Positions 10,245 to 19,109 of a stretch of DNA of 64,000 nucleotides are shown here, piece after piece. Origin of the DNA: Kineosporia aurantiaca JCM 3230 (GTDB lineage: Bacteria > Actinomycetota > Actinomycetes > Actinomycetales > Kineosporiaceae); contig JODP01000013.1 of the NCBI GenBank assembly GCA_000719025.1, forward strand, positions 558,001-622,000, read 5' to 3'. The translations under genes were made by a program, and so were the position numbers. Under the pieces are notes generated by a model. The model ran no database searches. It worked only from the letters and a program-made list of their open reading frames with translations, and had not been told where the DNA came from. Each line of letters starts with the position of its first letter. Within the stretch, counting starts at the first letter, position 1.

Positions 10245-12291
10245 TCTGTTCCTTCTTGTTCGGATCGCCCTCGTCGGAAGGCGGGGGCGGGGCACCGCGG
10301 CGCACATCGCCGGGGGCGGGCTGGTTCTCCAGGCCCAGGCGCAGCCGCGAGGAGTGCAGCTGCCAGGGCACGCTGGCCACGATCACGCCGGACATGAAGT
10401 GCAGGCCGCCCTTCAGGCGCAGCGCGCTCTGGTTGTGCAGCAACTGCTCCCACCAGCGGCCCACCACGTACTCCGGCACGTAGACCACGACCAGGTCGCG
10501 CGGGCTCTCCCGGCGGACGCTGCGCACGTAGTCCAGCACCGGCCGGGTGATCTCTCGGTAAGGCGAGTCCAGGGCGCGTAGCGGCACCGGGATGTCCCGC
10601 CGCTCCCACTCCCCCTGGAGCCGCTTGGTCTCGTCCGGGTCGACGTCCACCGTGACCGCCTCCAGCACCGACGGCCGAGAGGCGCGCGCGTAGGCCAGAG
10701 CGCGCAGCGTGGGCTTGTGCAGCTTGGAGACCAGCACGATGGCGTGCACCCGGGAGGGCAGCACGCGGCCCTTCTTGTCGTCCTCCTCGGCCAGTTCGGC
10801 CCGCACCGAACGGTAGTGCTTGCGGATCGCCAGCATCAGCACGAAGAGCAGGGCCATGAACAGCAGGGCCAGGTAGGCGCCGCGGGTGAACTTGGTGATC
10901 AGCACCACCACCAGGACGCTGCCGGTGATGGTCAGGCCGATCGCGTTGATCACCCGGGACTGCTGCATCCGGCGCCGGGCGGCGGCGTCGGTCTCCTGCT
11001 TCAGCAGCCGGGTCCAGTGCCGCACCATGCCGGTCTGGCTGACCGTGAAGGAGATGAACACCCCGACGATGTAGAGCTGGATCAGCCGGGTGACCTGGGC
11101 GTCGAAGGCGATGATGAGCAGGATCGCGCCGACCGCGAGGGCGACGATGCCGTTGCTGTAGGCCAGCCGGTCGCCGCGGGTGTGCAGCTGGCGGGGCAGC
11201 AGGTCGTCCCGGGCGAGGATCGAGCCGAGCACCGGGAAGCCGTTGAAGGCGGTGTTCGCGGCCAGGATCAGGATCAGCCCGGTGGCGAAGGTGACCAGGT
11301 AGAAGGCGGGCTTGAAGCCGCCGAAGAGGGCGTCGGCGATCTGCCCGATCACCGGGTCCTGGACGTAGCTGTCACCGACCGAGTGGCCGTTGCGGAACAG
11401 CTGCTCGGAGGGGAACTCGGCGAACCGCACGTGCATCAGCCGGGCCAGCACGATGCAGGACATCAGCATGGTCACCGCGATCCCGCCGAGCAGGGCCAGG
11501 GTGGTGGCGGCGTTGCGGCTCTTGGGCACCTTGAACGCGGGCACGCCGTTGCTGATCGCCTCGACCCCGGTCAGCGCCGCGCAGCCGGAGGAGAACGCAC
11601 GCAGCAGCAGGAAACCGCCGGCCAGGCCGACCAGGCCCTGGTTGAACTGGCCTTCCGGGATCAGCGTGAGGTCGGAGCTCTCGGCCTGCGGCAGGTTGCC
11701 GAAGAAGTACTGGATGAACCCCCAGGCGCTCATCCCCAGGATGGAGAACATGAACACGTAGGTGGGGATGGCGAAGGCGGTGCCGGACTCGCGCACCCCG
11801 CGCAGGTTGATCGTGGTCAGCAGGATCACCACGCCGACCGCGAGCAGGGCCTCGTGCCCGCGCAGGAACGGCATGGCGGATGCCGCGTACTGCGAGCCCG
11901 AGGAGATCGAGACGGCGACGGTGAGCACGTAGTCCACCAGCAGCGCGCTGGCCACGGTGATCCCCGCGGTCGGGCCGAGGTTGGTGGTGGCCACCTCGTA
12001 GTCGCCGCCGCCGGAGGGGTAGGCGTGCACGTTCTGCCGGTAGGAGGCGACCACGATCAGCATGACGAAGACGACCGCCACCCCGACCCACGGCGAGAGC
12101 GCGTACGAGGTCAGGCCCGCGGCGGCGAGGGTCAGGAGAATCTCGTCGGGCGCGTAGGCGACCGACGACAGCGCGTCGGAGGCGAAGACCGGGAGCGCGA
12201 TGCGTTTGGGCAGGAGGGTCTCGCCCAGACGTTCACTGCGCACCGGCCGCCCGACGAGAAGCCGTTTGACGGCGCCAGGAAAGGAGGGCAC
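10237..12291 (-). CDS. APC-superfamily permease, probable KimA-like potassium transporter
   Basis: This 684-residue protein has about twelve membrane segments in its first 470 residues, beginning after RIALPVFASDALSSVAYAPD, a hallmark of this APC subgroup. A soluble C-terminal domain of about 200 residues follows (VHAIVLVSKLHKPTLRALAY onward). The family is usually annotated as amino-acid permease, but Bacillus KimA, a K+/H+ symporter controlled by c-di-AMP, belongs to the same subgroup. The gene is divergent from two TrkA-type K+ gating proteins, which supports K+ uptake here. It is the first gene of a two-gene unit with the RNA methyltransferase. Confidence 0.85.
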   Translation of the reverse strand: MPSFPGAVKRLLVGRPVRSERLGETLLPKRIALPVFASDALSSVAYAPDEILLTLAAAGLTSYALSPWVGVAVVFVMLIVVASYRQNVHAYPSGGGDYEVATTNLGPTAGITVASALLVDYVLTVAVSISSGSQYAASAMPFLRGHEALLAVGVVILLTTINLRGVRESGTAFAIPTYVFMFSILGMSAWGFIQYFFGNLPQAESSDLTLIPEGQFNQGLVGLAGGFLLLRAFSSGCAALTGVEAISNGVPAFKVPKSRNAATTLALLGGIAVTMLMSCIVLARLMHVRFAEFPSEQLFRNGHSVGDSYVQDPVIGQIADALFGGFKPAFYLVTFATGLILILAANTAFNGFPVLGSILARDDLLPRQLHTRGDRLAYSNGIVALAVGAILLIIAFDAQVTRLIQLYIVGVFISFTVSQTGMVRHWTRLLKQETDAAARRRMQQSRVINAIGLTITGSVLVVVLITKFTRGAYLALLFMALLFVLMLAIRKHYRSVRAELAEEDDKKGRVLPSRVHAIVLVSKLHKPTLRALAYARASRPSVLEAVTVDVDPDETKRLQGEWERRDIPVPLRALDSPYREITRPVLDYVRSVRRESPRDLVVVYVPEYVVGRWWEQLLHNQSALRLKGGLHFMSGVIVASVPWQLHSSRLRLGLENQPAPGDVRRGAPPPPSDEGDPNKKEQNV

Positions 12292-12438
12292 GACTGGTCA
12301 TCGTATTCCCGCCTGGTCACCGGGCACGAACTGCCCGCCCTTGGGGCGAACTCACGGGCCTTACCGTGTACCGTCGCCCCCGGGCCGCGCCGGAGAGGGC
12401 CGCGCGGACCACGGGTCAGCTGAGAGGGCCGACGAGAC

Positions 12439-13107
12439 GTGCACTTCGTGATCATGGGCTGTGGCCGGACCGGATCCACCCTGGCCCAGATGGTCGAGGA
12501 CCGCGGGCACACCGTCGCGGTGGTGGACCAGAACGCGAACGCCTTCCGCCGGCTGGGGCCGCACTTCGAGGGCCGCCGGGTGGTCGGGCCCGGGTTCGAC
12601 CGGGACACCCTGACCGAGGCCGGGATCGAGGACGCGTACGCGTTCGCCGCGGTCAGCAACGGCGACAACTCGAACATCCTGGCCGCCCGGGTGGCCCGGG
12701 AGACGTTCGGGGTGAGCAACGTGGTGGCCCGGATCTACGACCCGGGCCGCGCCGAGGTCTACCAGCGGCTGGGCATCCCCACCGTCGCCACCGTGCGCTG
12801 GACCGCGGACCAGATGGCCCGCCGGCTGCTGCCGGCCGGGGCGATCTCCGAGTTCCGCGATCCGTCCGGCGCCGTGATCCTCGCCGAGGTACAGGTGAAC
12901 ACCGGCTGGGTGGGCCGGCGGATGGCGGCTCTGGAGGCCGCCTCCAACGCCCGGGTGGCCTTCCTGACCCGCCTGGGCGAGGGCATCGTGCCCGGCTCGG
13001 ACACCCTCTACCAGGAGGGCGACCTGGTGCACTTCGTGCTCCGGCACGACCAGCTGACCTCGGTGGAACAGAAAATGGCCGTCCCGCCGTCGAAGGATGA
13101 GCTCTGA
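12439..13107 (+). CDS. TrkA-family potassium uptake regulator (first of pair)
   Basis: The 222-residue product starts at a GTG at 12439 with the Rossmann motif HFVIMGCGRTGSTLAQM (RCK_N domain binding NAD(H) or ATP), followed by AFAAVSNGDNSNILAA and a C-terminal RCK_C half (NTGWVGRRMAALEAASNARV). Such proteins form ring assemblies that gate K+ channels or transporters. It is the counterpart of CeoB in mycobacteria. Its stop shares one base with the next start (TGATG), so the pair is translationally coupled. The partner membrane protein is probably the divergently transcribed permease. Confidence 0.92.
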   Translation: MHFVIMGCGRTGSTLAQMVEDRGHTVAVVDQNANAFRRLGPHFEGRRVVGPGFDRDTLTEAGIEDAYAFAAVSNGDNSNILAARVARETFGVSNVVARIYDPGRAEVYQRLGIPTVATVRWTADQMARRLLPAGAISEFRDPSGAVILAEVQVNTGWVGRRMAALEAASNARVAFLTRLGEGIVPGSDTLYQEGDLVHFVLRHDQLTSVEQKMAVPPSKDEL

Positions 13108-13769
13108 TGCGGATCGTCATCGTCGGTGCCGGAAGCGTGGGCCGCTCGATCGCGCGGGAACTGCTCACCAACGGGCACCGCGTGCTGCTGATCGACAAGG
13201 ACCCGAACGCGATCCGGGTGACCAGCGTGCCGGAGGCCGAGTGGCTGCTGGCCGACGCCTGTGAGATCAGCTCGCTGGCCGACGCCGGGCTGGCCGACTG
13301 CGACGTGGTGGTGGCGGCCAGCGGGGACGACAAGGCCAACCTGGTGGTCTCGCTGCTGTCGAAGACCGAGTACGGGGTGCCCCGCACGGTCGCCCGGGTG
13401 AACATCCCGGCCAACGAGTGGATGTTCGACGAGGCCTGGGGCGTGGACGTCGCGGTGTCCACCCCGCGGCTGATGACGGCGCTGGTCGAGGAGGCCGTCT
13501 CGATCGGTGAGCTGGTCCGGATCTTCACGTTCCAGCAGGGTCAGGCCGCGATGGTGGAGATGACCCTGCCGGAGAACTCGGAACTGGCCGGCACCACGGT
13601 CGGCGAGATCGTCTGGCCGGACGACACCGTGCTGGTCGGCATCATCCGGGGTGAGCGGCCGATCGCGCCGAGCCGGGACGACGCCCTCGAGGCCGGGGAC
13701 GAGCTGATGTTCATCACCGTGCCCGACAGCGAGGACGCGCTGCAGGAACTGCTGAACCCGCGCAGCTAG
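13107..13769 (+). CDS. TrkA-family potassium uptake regulator (second of pair)
   Basis: A 220-residue RCK protein with N-terminal RIVIVGAGSVGRSIARELL, the acidic residue after the second beta strand (LLIDKDPN) expected for NAD binding, and a C-terminal TrkA_C domain (NSELAGTTVGEIVWPDDTVL). It is a paralogue of its neighbour and corresponds to CeoC. The two probably form a mixed ring. Its stop codon overlaps the stop of the convergent DUF3159 gene by four bases, so no terminator separates them. Confidence 0.92.
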   Translation: MRIVIVGAGSVGRSIARELLTNGHRVLLIDKDPNAIRVTSVPEAEWLLADACEISSLADAGLADCDVVVAASGDDKANLVVSLLSKTEYGVPRTVARVNIPANEWMFDEAWGVDVAVSTPRLMTALVEEAVSIGELVRIFTFQQGQAAMVEMTLPENSELAGTTVGEIVWPDDTVLVGIIRGERPIAPSRDDALEAGDELMFITVPDSEDALQELLNPRS

Positions 13770-14491
13770 TTGGTGGTCTGCGGTTCGGTCTCGGCCGGCT
13801 TGACCACCGGGACCCGCCGCAGCACCAGCCACATCAGCCAGATCGCCAGGGCGAACAGCGGGATGCCGAGCACCAGGCCGTTCAGCAGACCCAGCAGAAC
13901 GGTCTGGTCGGCGATGCTGAGCGGGACCTGCACGGCCACCCGGACCAGGAACATCGCCACGAAGATCCAGGTCGCCCACACGTAGGCGCGGTAGCGGGCC
14001 GGGTTCTGGCGCCAGGCGAACACCTCACCGGTGAGCTGGCCGACGAAGAGCCCGACGATCGGCCAGCGGAACGCGATCGACAGCATGCCGAGCACGGCCG
14101 AGCCGCCGTTCTTGGCGATGCTGAGCAGGAACACGTCCGAGGCCCGGCCGGTCTGCCGGGAGACGAAGGCGCCGAGCAGGATGCCGAAGACGCCGCCGAT
14201 CGCCTGGGTCAGCGGCTCGCGGGCGATCAGCCGCCAGACCAGGAGCACGGCCAGGGGGACCAGCGCCGCGTAGACCGAGGGGCGCACCTCTTTGGTGATC
14301 GCGAAGGCGATCGAGAAGACGGTGTACGGCAGCACCGACTCGACCACCCCGCGCGGCCCGCCGATGACCTTCTTCAGGTCGAACTCGGCCGCCACGGCCT
14401 CCGCGAACTTGCTGCGGCCGACCTGTTCAGCACCCTTTTCCGCGGCATGCTCGGCCTGCTCGGTCAGATGGTGCTGGTGCTGGTCCGGCAT
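13766..14491 (-). CDS. DUF3159 family membrane protein
   Basis: The 241-residue protein has a charged N-terminal head (HLTEQAEHAAEKGAEQVGRSK), then about five to six hydrophobic segments, and ends in a short Pro/Glu tail. FDLKKVIGGPRGVVESVLPY and REPLTQAIGGVFGILLGAFV are typical of DUF3159 (Rv2693c group), a family of unknown function whose position next to the TrkA pair and the OB-fold gene is conserved. The distant resemblance to VUT/intracellular-septation-type small membrane proteins suggests transport or an envelope role, but that is a guess. Confidence 0.88.
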   Translation of the reverse strand: MPDQHQHHLTEQAEHAAEKGAEQVGRSKFAEAVAAEFDLKKVIGGPRGVVESVLPYTVFSIAFAITKEVRPSVYAALVPLAVLLVWRLIAREPLTQAIGGVFGILLGAFVSRQTGRASDVFLLSIAKNGGSAVLGMLSIAFRWPIVGLFVGQLTGEVFAWRQNPARYRAYVWATWIFVAMFLVRVAVQVPLSIADQTVLLGLLNGLVLGIPLFALAIWLMWLVLRRVPVVKPAETEPQTTN

Positions 14492-14534
14492 CGGCTCCCC
14501 GTCAGCTGGCTCGCTCCGCCTGCTTCACCGAAGC

Positions 14535-14969
14535 TCAGCAGGGCCCTCCGGGTACGAGCTCGTACCGCGGATTGAAAATGGTAGCGGTGCCGCTGGCCTC
14601 ACAGACCACGCCCTGGACCCGGATCCGGCGGCCGGGCTCCACCCCGCCGATGTGGCGACGGCCCAGCCAGACCACCGCGATGCTGCCGCTGCCGTCGTAC
14701 AGCTCGGCGACCAGGGCCGGGACGCCGGCCCGGGGGCGCAGCGTGACGGCCCGCAGGGTGCCGCAGACCATCGCGGGCTGGCGGGCCTGGAGCTCGGCGA
14801 TCGGCGTGCCGCCCAGCTTGTGAGCCTGCTCGCGCTCCTCGTCCGCGTGCACGACGTGCTGCGGCGCGGTGAACCGGGCCAGAGCCCGGCGGAGACCGGT
14901 GCGATCCGTCTGCTTGGCCTCAGCCTGATCTTCTGTGATCTGCTTACCCACGTTTTTCAGCGTACCCAT
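14535..14969 (-). CDS. OB-fold nucleic-acid-binding protein
   Basis: A 144-residue protein with a helical N-terminus and a C-terminal five-stranded OB fold (MVCGTLRAVTLRPRAGVP, LVAELYDGSGSIAVVWLGR, RIRVQGVVCEASGTATIFNP). It is the counterpart of Rv2694c and its Streptomyces homologue. Proteins of this shape bind single-stranded DNA or RNA, yet no activity is known for this family. It lies 43 bases upstream of DUF3159 on the same strand and is probably co-transcribed with it. The ribosome site before ATG 14969 is weak. Confidence 0.88.
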   Translation of the reverse strand: MGTLKNVGKQITEDQAEAKQTDRTGLRRALARFTAPQHVVHADEEREQAHKLGGTPIAELQARQPAMVCGTLRAVTLRPRAGVPALVAELYDGSGSIAVVWLGRRHIGGVEPGRRIRVQGVVCEASGTATIFNPRYELVPGGPC

Positions 14970-15140
14970 CCGGGACCGGCTTTCCGACCGCTCCGCACGT
15001 CAGCGAAGAGTGGCCATGCACACTCTTTTGCACCTGCCGAACTCTTGTTCAACAAGCTATTTCAGAGTGTATTCCGGGTTTGCCCGGTGAGCTTGACGAA
15101 CCCTTGAGGCGGACCGTCACCGAAAACCCTCCGACGCAGC

Positions 15141-15188
15141 AGAGCCGCCCGGCCGGAACCCGCGGGACGGATTCAGCCGGACGGCTCT
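15141..15188 (-). terminator. Hairpin terminator after DUF3710
   Basis: AGAGCCG-C-CCGGC (15141-15153) pairs with GCCGG-A-CGGCTCT (15176-15188), twelve pairs with one mismatch. It begins 23 bases beyond the stop of the dut-DUF3710 unit. The remaining 14970-15140 stretch, upstream of the OB-fold gene, holds its promoter and nothing else recognised. Confidence 0.6.
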
Positions 15189-15210
15189 CTTAAGCAGGAT
15201 TGAGCAGGGT

Positions 15211-15972
15211 CTAACGGACCTCGGTGATCTCCGGGCCACGCTCCGGCGGGCGCAGACCGTCGTCGGCGGCACCCTCCGAGCCCTCGCCCTCGGCCGACTG
15301 GGCGCCGTCCGGCAGGCGCAGCGGCAGCAGCTCACGCGGGGCCATCGCCTCGGTGCCGCGGACCACCACCACGTCCCGGACCAGGCTCTCCAGCTCCAGC
15401 GCCTTGTCCACGTCGAGCGCCGCGGCGCCGTGGAACACCGCGCGCAGGAACCAGCGCGGGCCGTCGACGCCGGAGAACCGGGCCGGCTGGAGCACGGTGC
15501 GCCCGTCCGGGGTGCGGGCCGGCACCCGGGCCAGCAGCTCCCGGCCGAACACGCCGGGCACGTCGTCCACCTGGCCGCCCTGGCGACCCACGCTGGCGGC
15601 GATCTCGGCCCGGATCTCGTCCCAGATCCCGGACGAACGCGGCGCCGCGAAGGCCTGCAGCTGCACGGCCGAGTCGTTCAGCTGCACGGTGGCCGCGATG
15701 ACCTTGTTGGTCTGCTCCTCGATCTCCAGGCGCATCTGCAGCGTGCCCTCCTTGGCGGGCAGCCGGATCGCGCCGAGATCGATGTAGTCGGCCTCCGGGT
15801 CCACCTCGGCCAGGTCCCAGGGACCCTGCGAGCGGTCGTAGACCTCCGCCGAGCCGTCGGACTCGTCCGGGCCGTCCGGGTCGACCGGCTCGCGGACCAC
15901 GGCCGCGGGACTCTCCTGCTCGTCGTCCACCGGGGACGACTCGTCCCCCTTGTTGCGCCGGAACCAGCTCAT
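15211..15972 (-). CDS. DUF3710 family protein
   Basis: The 253-residue protein begins MSWFRRNKG, followed by an acidic low-complexity segment (residues 10-45). The conserved core has GPWDLAEVDP, YIDLGAIRLPA, the LQLRLE-like LQMRLEIEE and RWFLRAVFHGAAALD. This is the DUF3710 family, almost confined to actinobacteria and nearly always beside dut. Its start overlaps the dut stop (TGATG at 15972), so the two are translated together. The function is unknown; linkage with dUTPase hints at nucleotide or DNA metabolism. Confidence 0.92.
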   Translation of the reverse strand: MSWFRRNKGDESSPVDDEQESPAAVVREPVDPDGPDESDGSAEVYDRSQGPWDLAEVDPEADYIDLGAIRLPAKEGTLQMRLEIEEQTNKVIAATVQLNDSAVQLQAFAAPRSSGIWDEIRAEIAASVGRQGGQVDDVPGVFGRELLARVPARTPDGRTVLQPARFSGVDGPRWFLRAVFHGAAALDVDKALELESLVRDVVVVRGTEAMAPRELLPLRLPDGAQSAEGEGSEGAADDGLRPPERGPEITEVR

Positions 15973-16502
15973 CAGTGCTCTCCTCGTTGCGTTCCCAGGC
16001 CCAGGTCCCCATGGCCGCCGGTCGACCCGAAGCCGCCGGTACCGCGGGCCGAGCCGGGCAGCCGCTCGGCCTCGACGAAGTACGCCCGGCTGACCGGCTG
16101 CACCACCAGCTGCGCGATCCGGTCGCCCCGCCGCAGCTCGACCGGGACCGAAGCGTCGGTGTTGAGCAGCGTGACCCGGATCTCGCCGCGATACCCCGCA
16201 TCGACCGTGCCGGGTGCATTGACCACCGTCAACCCGAAACGCGCGGCCAGACCCGAGCGCGGGTGCACGAAGGCGGCGTAACCGTCCGGCAGGGCGATCG
16301 CCACCCCGGTCGGGACCGTTCGGCGCTCACCCGGGGCGAGCGTCACGTCGACCGAGGTGACCAGGTCGGCCCCCGCGTCGCCGGGATGCGCGTAACCGGG
16401 CGGTGGGAGGCCGGGATCGAGGCGCTGGATCAGCACCTCGACCTGGCCGGGGGCGAAACCCACCCAGCCCGGGCCGGCATCGGGTGCGGGAGACGTGCTC
16501 AC
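15972..16502 (-). CDS. dut: Deoxyuridine 5'-triphosphate nucleotidohydrolase (dUTPase)
   Basis: I chose the GTG at 16502 (VSTSPAPDAG); the longer ATG form at 16553 adds an unlikely head. All five trimeric dUTPase motifs are visible: GDAGADL, PRSGLAA, VDAGYRGEI with the catalytic Asp, RGDRIAQLVV and the C-terminal nucleotide-closing RGTGGFGSTG. The enzyme hydrolyses dUTP to dUMP and pyrophosphate, keeping uracil out of DNA and supplying thymidylate synthesis. The product is 176 residues, slightly longer than usual because of the N-terminal tail. It is divergent from the DUF3093 gene, with an 83-base shared promoter region. Confidence 0.95.
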   Translation of the reverse strand: MSTSPAPDAGPGWVGFAPGQVEVLIQRLDPGLPPPGYAHPGDAGADLVTSVDVTLAPGERRTVPTGVAIALPDGYAAFVHPRSGLAARFGLTVVNAPGTVDAGYRGEIRVTLLNTDASVPVELRRGDRIAQLVVQPVSRAYFVEAERLPGSARGTGGFGSTGGHGDLGLGTQRGEH

Positions 16503-16585
16503 AGTCGGACAGCCTAGCGAGCCGGGGCGCCCGGTCCGGACCGACCGCTGCACCGGCCCCCAGCGCGGCGTGGGAAGCTGCCGGT

Positions 16586-17062
16586 ATGAGTTCGGATCAG
16601 CAGCAGGCGGCCGCGCCGAAGGGGCAGAAGAAGGCGCACCTGGCCGAGCGGCTCTGGCCCACCCCGGGGGTGTGGCTGGCCTTCCTCGGGTTCGGGGCGG
16701 CCTTCGGGCTGATCCCCGGCCCGATCAACACCACGTTCGCGATCGGCACCGGCATCTTCATGGCGATCGCGGTGCTCGTCCTGGTGGTCGTGCTGACCCC
16801 CGGGCTGGAGCTGGCGAAGGGGGTCTTCTCCGCCGGTCGGGCCCGGGTGCCGGTGTCGCTGGTCGCCACGGTCGAGCCGCTGGACGCCGCCCAGATGAAG
16901 GCGGCGCTCGGCGCGGAGCTGAACGCCCGGGCGTTCCGCTGCACCCGCGCCTGGGTGCGGACCGGGGTGCGGGTCACCCTGAACGACCCGCAGGACCCGA
17001 CGCCGTACTGGCTGCTGTCCACCCGCCGGCCGCAGGACTGGGTGCGGGCGCTGGGCTCGTAG
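16586..17062 (+). CDS. DUF3093 family membrane protein
   Basis: From ATG 16586 the product is 158 residues: a short hydrophilic head, two adjacent membrane helices (VWLAFLGFGAAFGLIPGPIN and FAIGTGIFMAIAVLVLVVVL), then a soluble domain ending PYWLLSTRRPQDWVRALGS. The GxR/PYWLxSTRxPxxL ending is the signature of DUF3093 (Rv2698 group). The family has no known function but always lies opposite dut in this conserved actinobacterial block. A 61-codon upstream extension would overlap dut and is rejected. Confidence 0.9.
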   Translation: MSSDQQQAAAPKGQKKAHLAERLWPTPGVWLAFLGFGAAFGLIPGPINTTFAIGTGIFMAIAVLVLVVVLTPGLELAKGVFSAGRARVPVSLVATVEPLDAAQMKAALGAELNARAFRCTRAWVRTGVRVTLNDPQDPTPYWLLSTRRPQDWVRALGS

Positions 17063-17099
17063 TCGCCGAACCCCCGCGCCCTCCCAGATCCTCAGGCCG

Positions 17100-17399
17100 T
17101 CAGGCCGCGCACTCCTTGCAGATCAGCTGGCCGTTCTTCTCGCCCGCCAGCTGGCTGCGGTGGTGCACCAGGAAACAGCTCATGCAGGTGAACTCGTCGG
17201 CCTGCCGGGGCAGGACGCGGACCGAGAGCTCCTCGTTGGACAGGTCGGCCCCGGGCAGCTCGAAGCCCTCGGCCGCCTCGGTCTCGTCCTCGTCGACCGA
17301 GCCGGCCGACTTGTCCACCCGACGGGCCTTCAGCTCCTCGAGCGAGTCCTCATTGAGATCGTCGTCGGTCTTGCGCGGCGCGTCGTAGTCGGTTGCCAT
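17100..17399 (-). CDS. DUF4193 family protein, small putative zinc-binding protein
   Basis: This 99-residue protein starts at ATG 17399 (MATDYDAPRKTDDDL). It is strongly acidic in its first 60 residues (LEELKARR then SVDEDETEAAEGFELPGADL) and ends with two CxxC pairs, CMSCFLVHHRSQLA and ICKECAA, which look like one zinc ribbon. This is the actinobacterial DUF4193 family (Rv2699c type). Similar small zinc-ribbon proteins interact with RNA polymerase, but there is no direct evidence for this one. A longer in-frame ORF reaching 17654 is not supported by a ribosome site. Confidence 0.9.
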   Translation of the reverse strand: MATDYDAPRKTDDDLNEDSLEELKARRVDKSAGSVDEDETEAAEGFELPGADLSNEELSVRVLPRQADEFTCMSCFLVHHRSQLAGEKNGQLICKECAA

Positions 17400-18005
17400 T
17401 GTTAGGTCACGCTCCGGTGTGTGGAACCCACGAGGACGTGCCCCTCCACCGGACCCTTGCGAGCGGGCCCGGCGGGGAGCGCGTTTCCCCCATGAGAACG
17501 GGATTGCTGGTCGTTGCTCAGTGGTGCTGGTGGTGCTTCTTGCGCCGAGGTGACGGTGCCTGCGCCCTGCTGGATCAAGGTCGTTGCTACCGGACTGTGG
17601 ACTAACGCGCCCGGGGCCGGATTTGTGCCCGCTCTCGCGACCGGGATTGTGCACCAGTCAGGCCGTCCTGGCTATCCCGCCGCTCCGGGAGATCCCCATG
17701 AATTCCCGCCGCTGCGCGGACGAACCCTCACCCTCTGTTGTGGAACAGGGCGCCTAACGGGTGGACGTTACGAAATGTTCCCGCTCGGGTTCGCCAAACG
17801 GCACCGAACCGGTCTGTCCGACCACGCAGAGTCGAACGTAGAGTGTCGGGCGGTGCAGTACGCCTCACAGCTGTTGCACGGCCGTAACCCAGCCGGTCAT
17901 CACCCGTGGGGCCGAGCCTGCACCAGCGCCGGGAGAGATGGCTTCCGGCGCCGAAGGGCTCATGGACGGCGTCGCCGTCCGCGGGCGAGTGAGGGAGAAC
18001 AACAC
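17400..18005. other. Intergenic region without recognisable gene
   Basis: These 606 bases separate DUF4193 (minus) from the 76-residue gene at 18006 (plus). Open frames crossing it have no credible start or ribosome site, and the translations look random. The region should contain two divergent promoters. The only clear signal is the GAGGGAGAAC ribosome site for the downstream gene. In mycobacteria another secreted-protein gene lies at about this place; no remnant of it was recognised. Confidence 0.5.
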
Positions 18006-18236
18006 ATGAGCGAGTTCGTCGCGCAGATCAGGGGCCGTGCGGCAGAGGCGCTGACCTGGCTCCACGAGGCTCAGGACAGTGGGGACGAGTATCTCGTCAA
18101 CGTCTCGCTCGACCAGATCGAGTCGATCGCCCGGGTGGCGGCCGACCACCAGATCGCCCTGGACGGGGTGGCCGAGTCGCTCAGCGCCTACGGCCTCCCG
18201 GTGCCCCAGGGGCGGCCCAACCCCTCGTCGGTCTAG
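18006..18236 (+). CDS. Small conserved hypothetical protein, 76 aa
   Basis: The ATG at 18006 follows GAGGGAGAACAACAC, a fair ribosome site. The 76-residue product is a mostly helical, acidic protein: RGRAAEALTWLHEAQDSGDE, then DQIESIARVAADHQIALDGV, ending in a Pro-rich tail (VPQGRPNPSSV). It has no cysteines, membrane segment or known motif. A longer open frame extends upstream to 17514, but its head looks non-coding. It ends 24 bases from the convergent suhB stop. Confidence 0.65.
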   Translation: MSEFVAQIRGRAAEALTWLHEAQDSGDEYLVNVSLDQIESIARVAADHQIALDGVAESLSAYGLPVPQGRPNPSSV

Positions 18237-18260
18237 CCACCGCCGGGGCACCGCAGAGAA

Positions 18261-19109
18261 TCAGCTCGGGTCGGAGTCGGCGTCCAGCTGCCCGAGGATG
18301 TCGCAGAGCCTCTCCACGAGGGGTGACGCCGCTCCGACCACCATCGCCCCACCCGCGGGGGCCCCGCGCAGGCCGCGGATCGCTCCCCCCGCCTCGCTGA
18401 GCACCACCGTCGCCGCGGCGATGTCCCAGGCGTTCACGCCCCGCTCGTAGTACGCGTCCACCGTGCCGGTCGCCACCGCACACAGGTCCAGCGACGCGCT
18501 CCCGATCCGCCGGATGTCGCGGACCCGCGGGAGCACCCCGGTCAGCACCCGGGCCTGCCCGGCCCGGCGGTTCGCGGCGTAGCCGAACCCGGTCGCCACC
18601 AGGGCCTGGTCCAGTTCCGGGGGCGGACCCAGCTTCAGGTCCCGGGTGGAGGAGCCGTCCCCGGGCTCCAGACGGGCCCCCAGGCCCCGTCCGGCCGTCC
18701 AGGTGTCTCCGGTCGCCGGGTTGTGCACGCAGCCCGCCACCGGCGTCCAGGCGCCGTCCACGGTCGGGTCGCCCTCGACCACCGCGACGCTGACCGCATA
18801 GGCGTCGATCCCGTAGCGGTAGTTCACGGTGCCGTCGATCGGGTCCAGCACCCAGCTCAGGCCGGAGCGGCCGGGGGTGAACCCGGCCTCCTCGCCGAGC
18901 AGCCCGTCCTCCGGCCGGGCCGCGGACAGCCGCTCGCGCAGCAGCTTCTCCACCGCCTCGTCCATCGCGGTGACGATGTCGGTCGGGGTGGACTTCGTGC
19001 TCTCCACCGCCCGGGCGTCCGGGTCCTCGGCCAGGCCGGCCCGGATCAGCTCGCCACCGGCCCGGGCGGCCGCCTCGGCCAGCTCCCGCAGCGCCGCGAC
19101 GTCGATCAC
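18261..19109 (-). CDS. suhB: Inositol monophosphatase family protein
   Basis: The GTG at 19109 overlaps the ferrochelatase stop (GTGA). The 282-residue protein has the metal-binding and catalytic motifs of the family: LLGEEAG (Glu), WVLDPIDGTVNY (the DPIDGT signature) and the C-terminal VNAWDIAAATVVLSEAGG. It dephosphorylates inositol-1-phosphate or related substrates such as 3'-phosphoadenosine-5'-phosphate or histidinol phosphate. In mycobacteria the syntenic gene is suhB (Rv2701c) and inositol is needed for phosphatidylinositol lipids and mycothiol, so inositol synthesis is the most likely role. Confidence 0.9.
   Translation of the reverse strand: MIDVAALRELAEAAARAGGELIRAGLAEDPDARAVESTKSTPTDIVTAMDEAVEKLLRERLSAARPEDGLLGEEAGFTPGRSGLSWVLDPIDGTVNYRYGIDAYAVSVAVVEGDPTVDGAWTPVAGCVHNPATGDTWTAGRGLGARLEPGDGSSTRDLKLGPPPELDQALVATGFGYAANRRAGQARVLTGVLPRVRDIRRIGSASLDLCAVATGTVDAYYERGVNAWDIAAATVVLSEAGGAIRGLRGAPAGGAMVVGAASPLVERLCDILGQLDADSDPS

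Noticed and set aside
12292..12438. A c-di-AMP (ydaO) riboswitch between the permease and TrkA genes
   Set aside because: The gap is only 147 bases and shows neither the core motifs nor the pseudo-symmetrical stems of that riboswitch.
17514..18236. Long frame extending the 76-residue gene upstream to 17514
   Set aside because: The head has random composition and no ribosome site; the internal ATG at 18006 is well placed behind GGGAGAAC.
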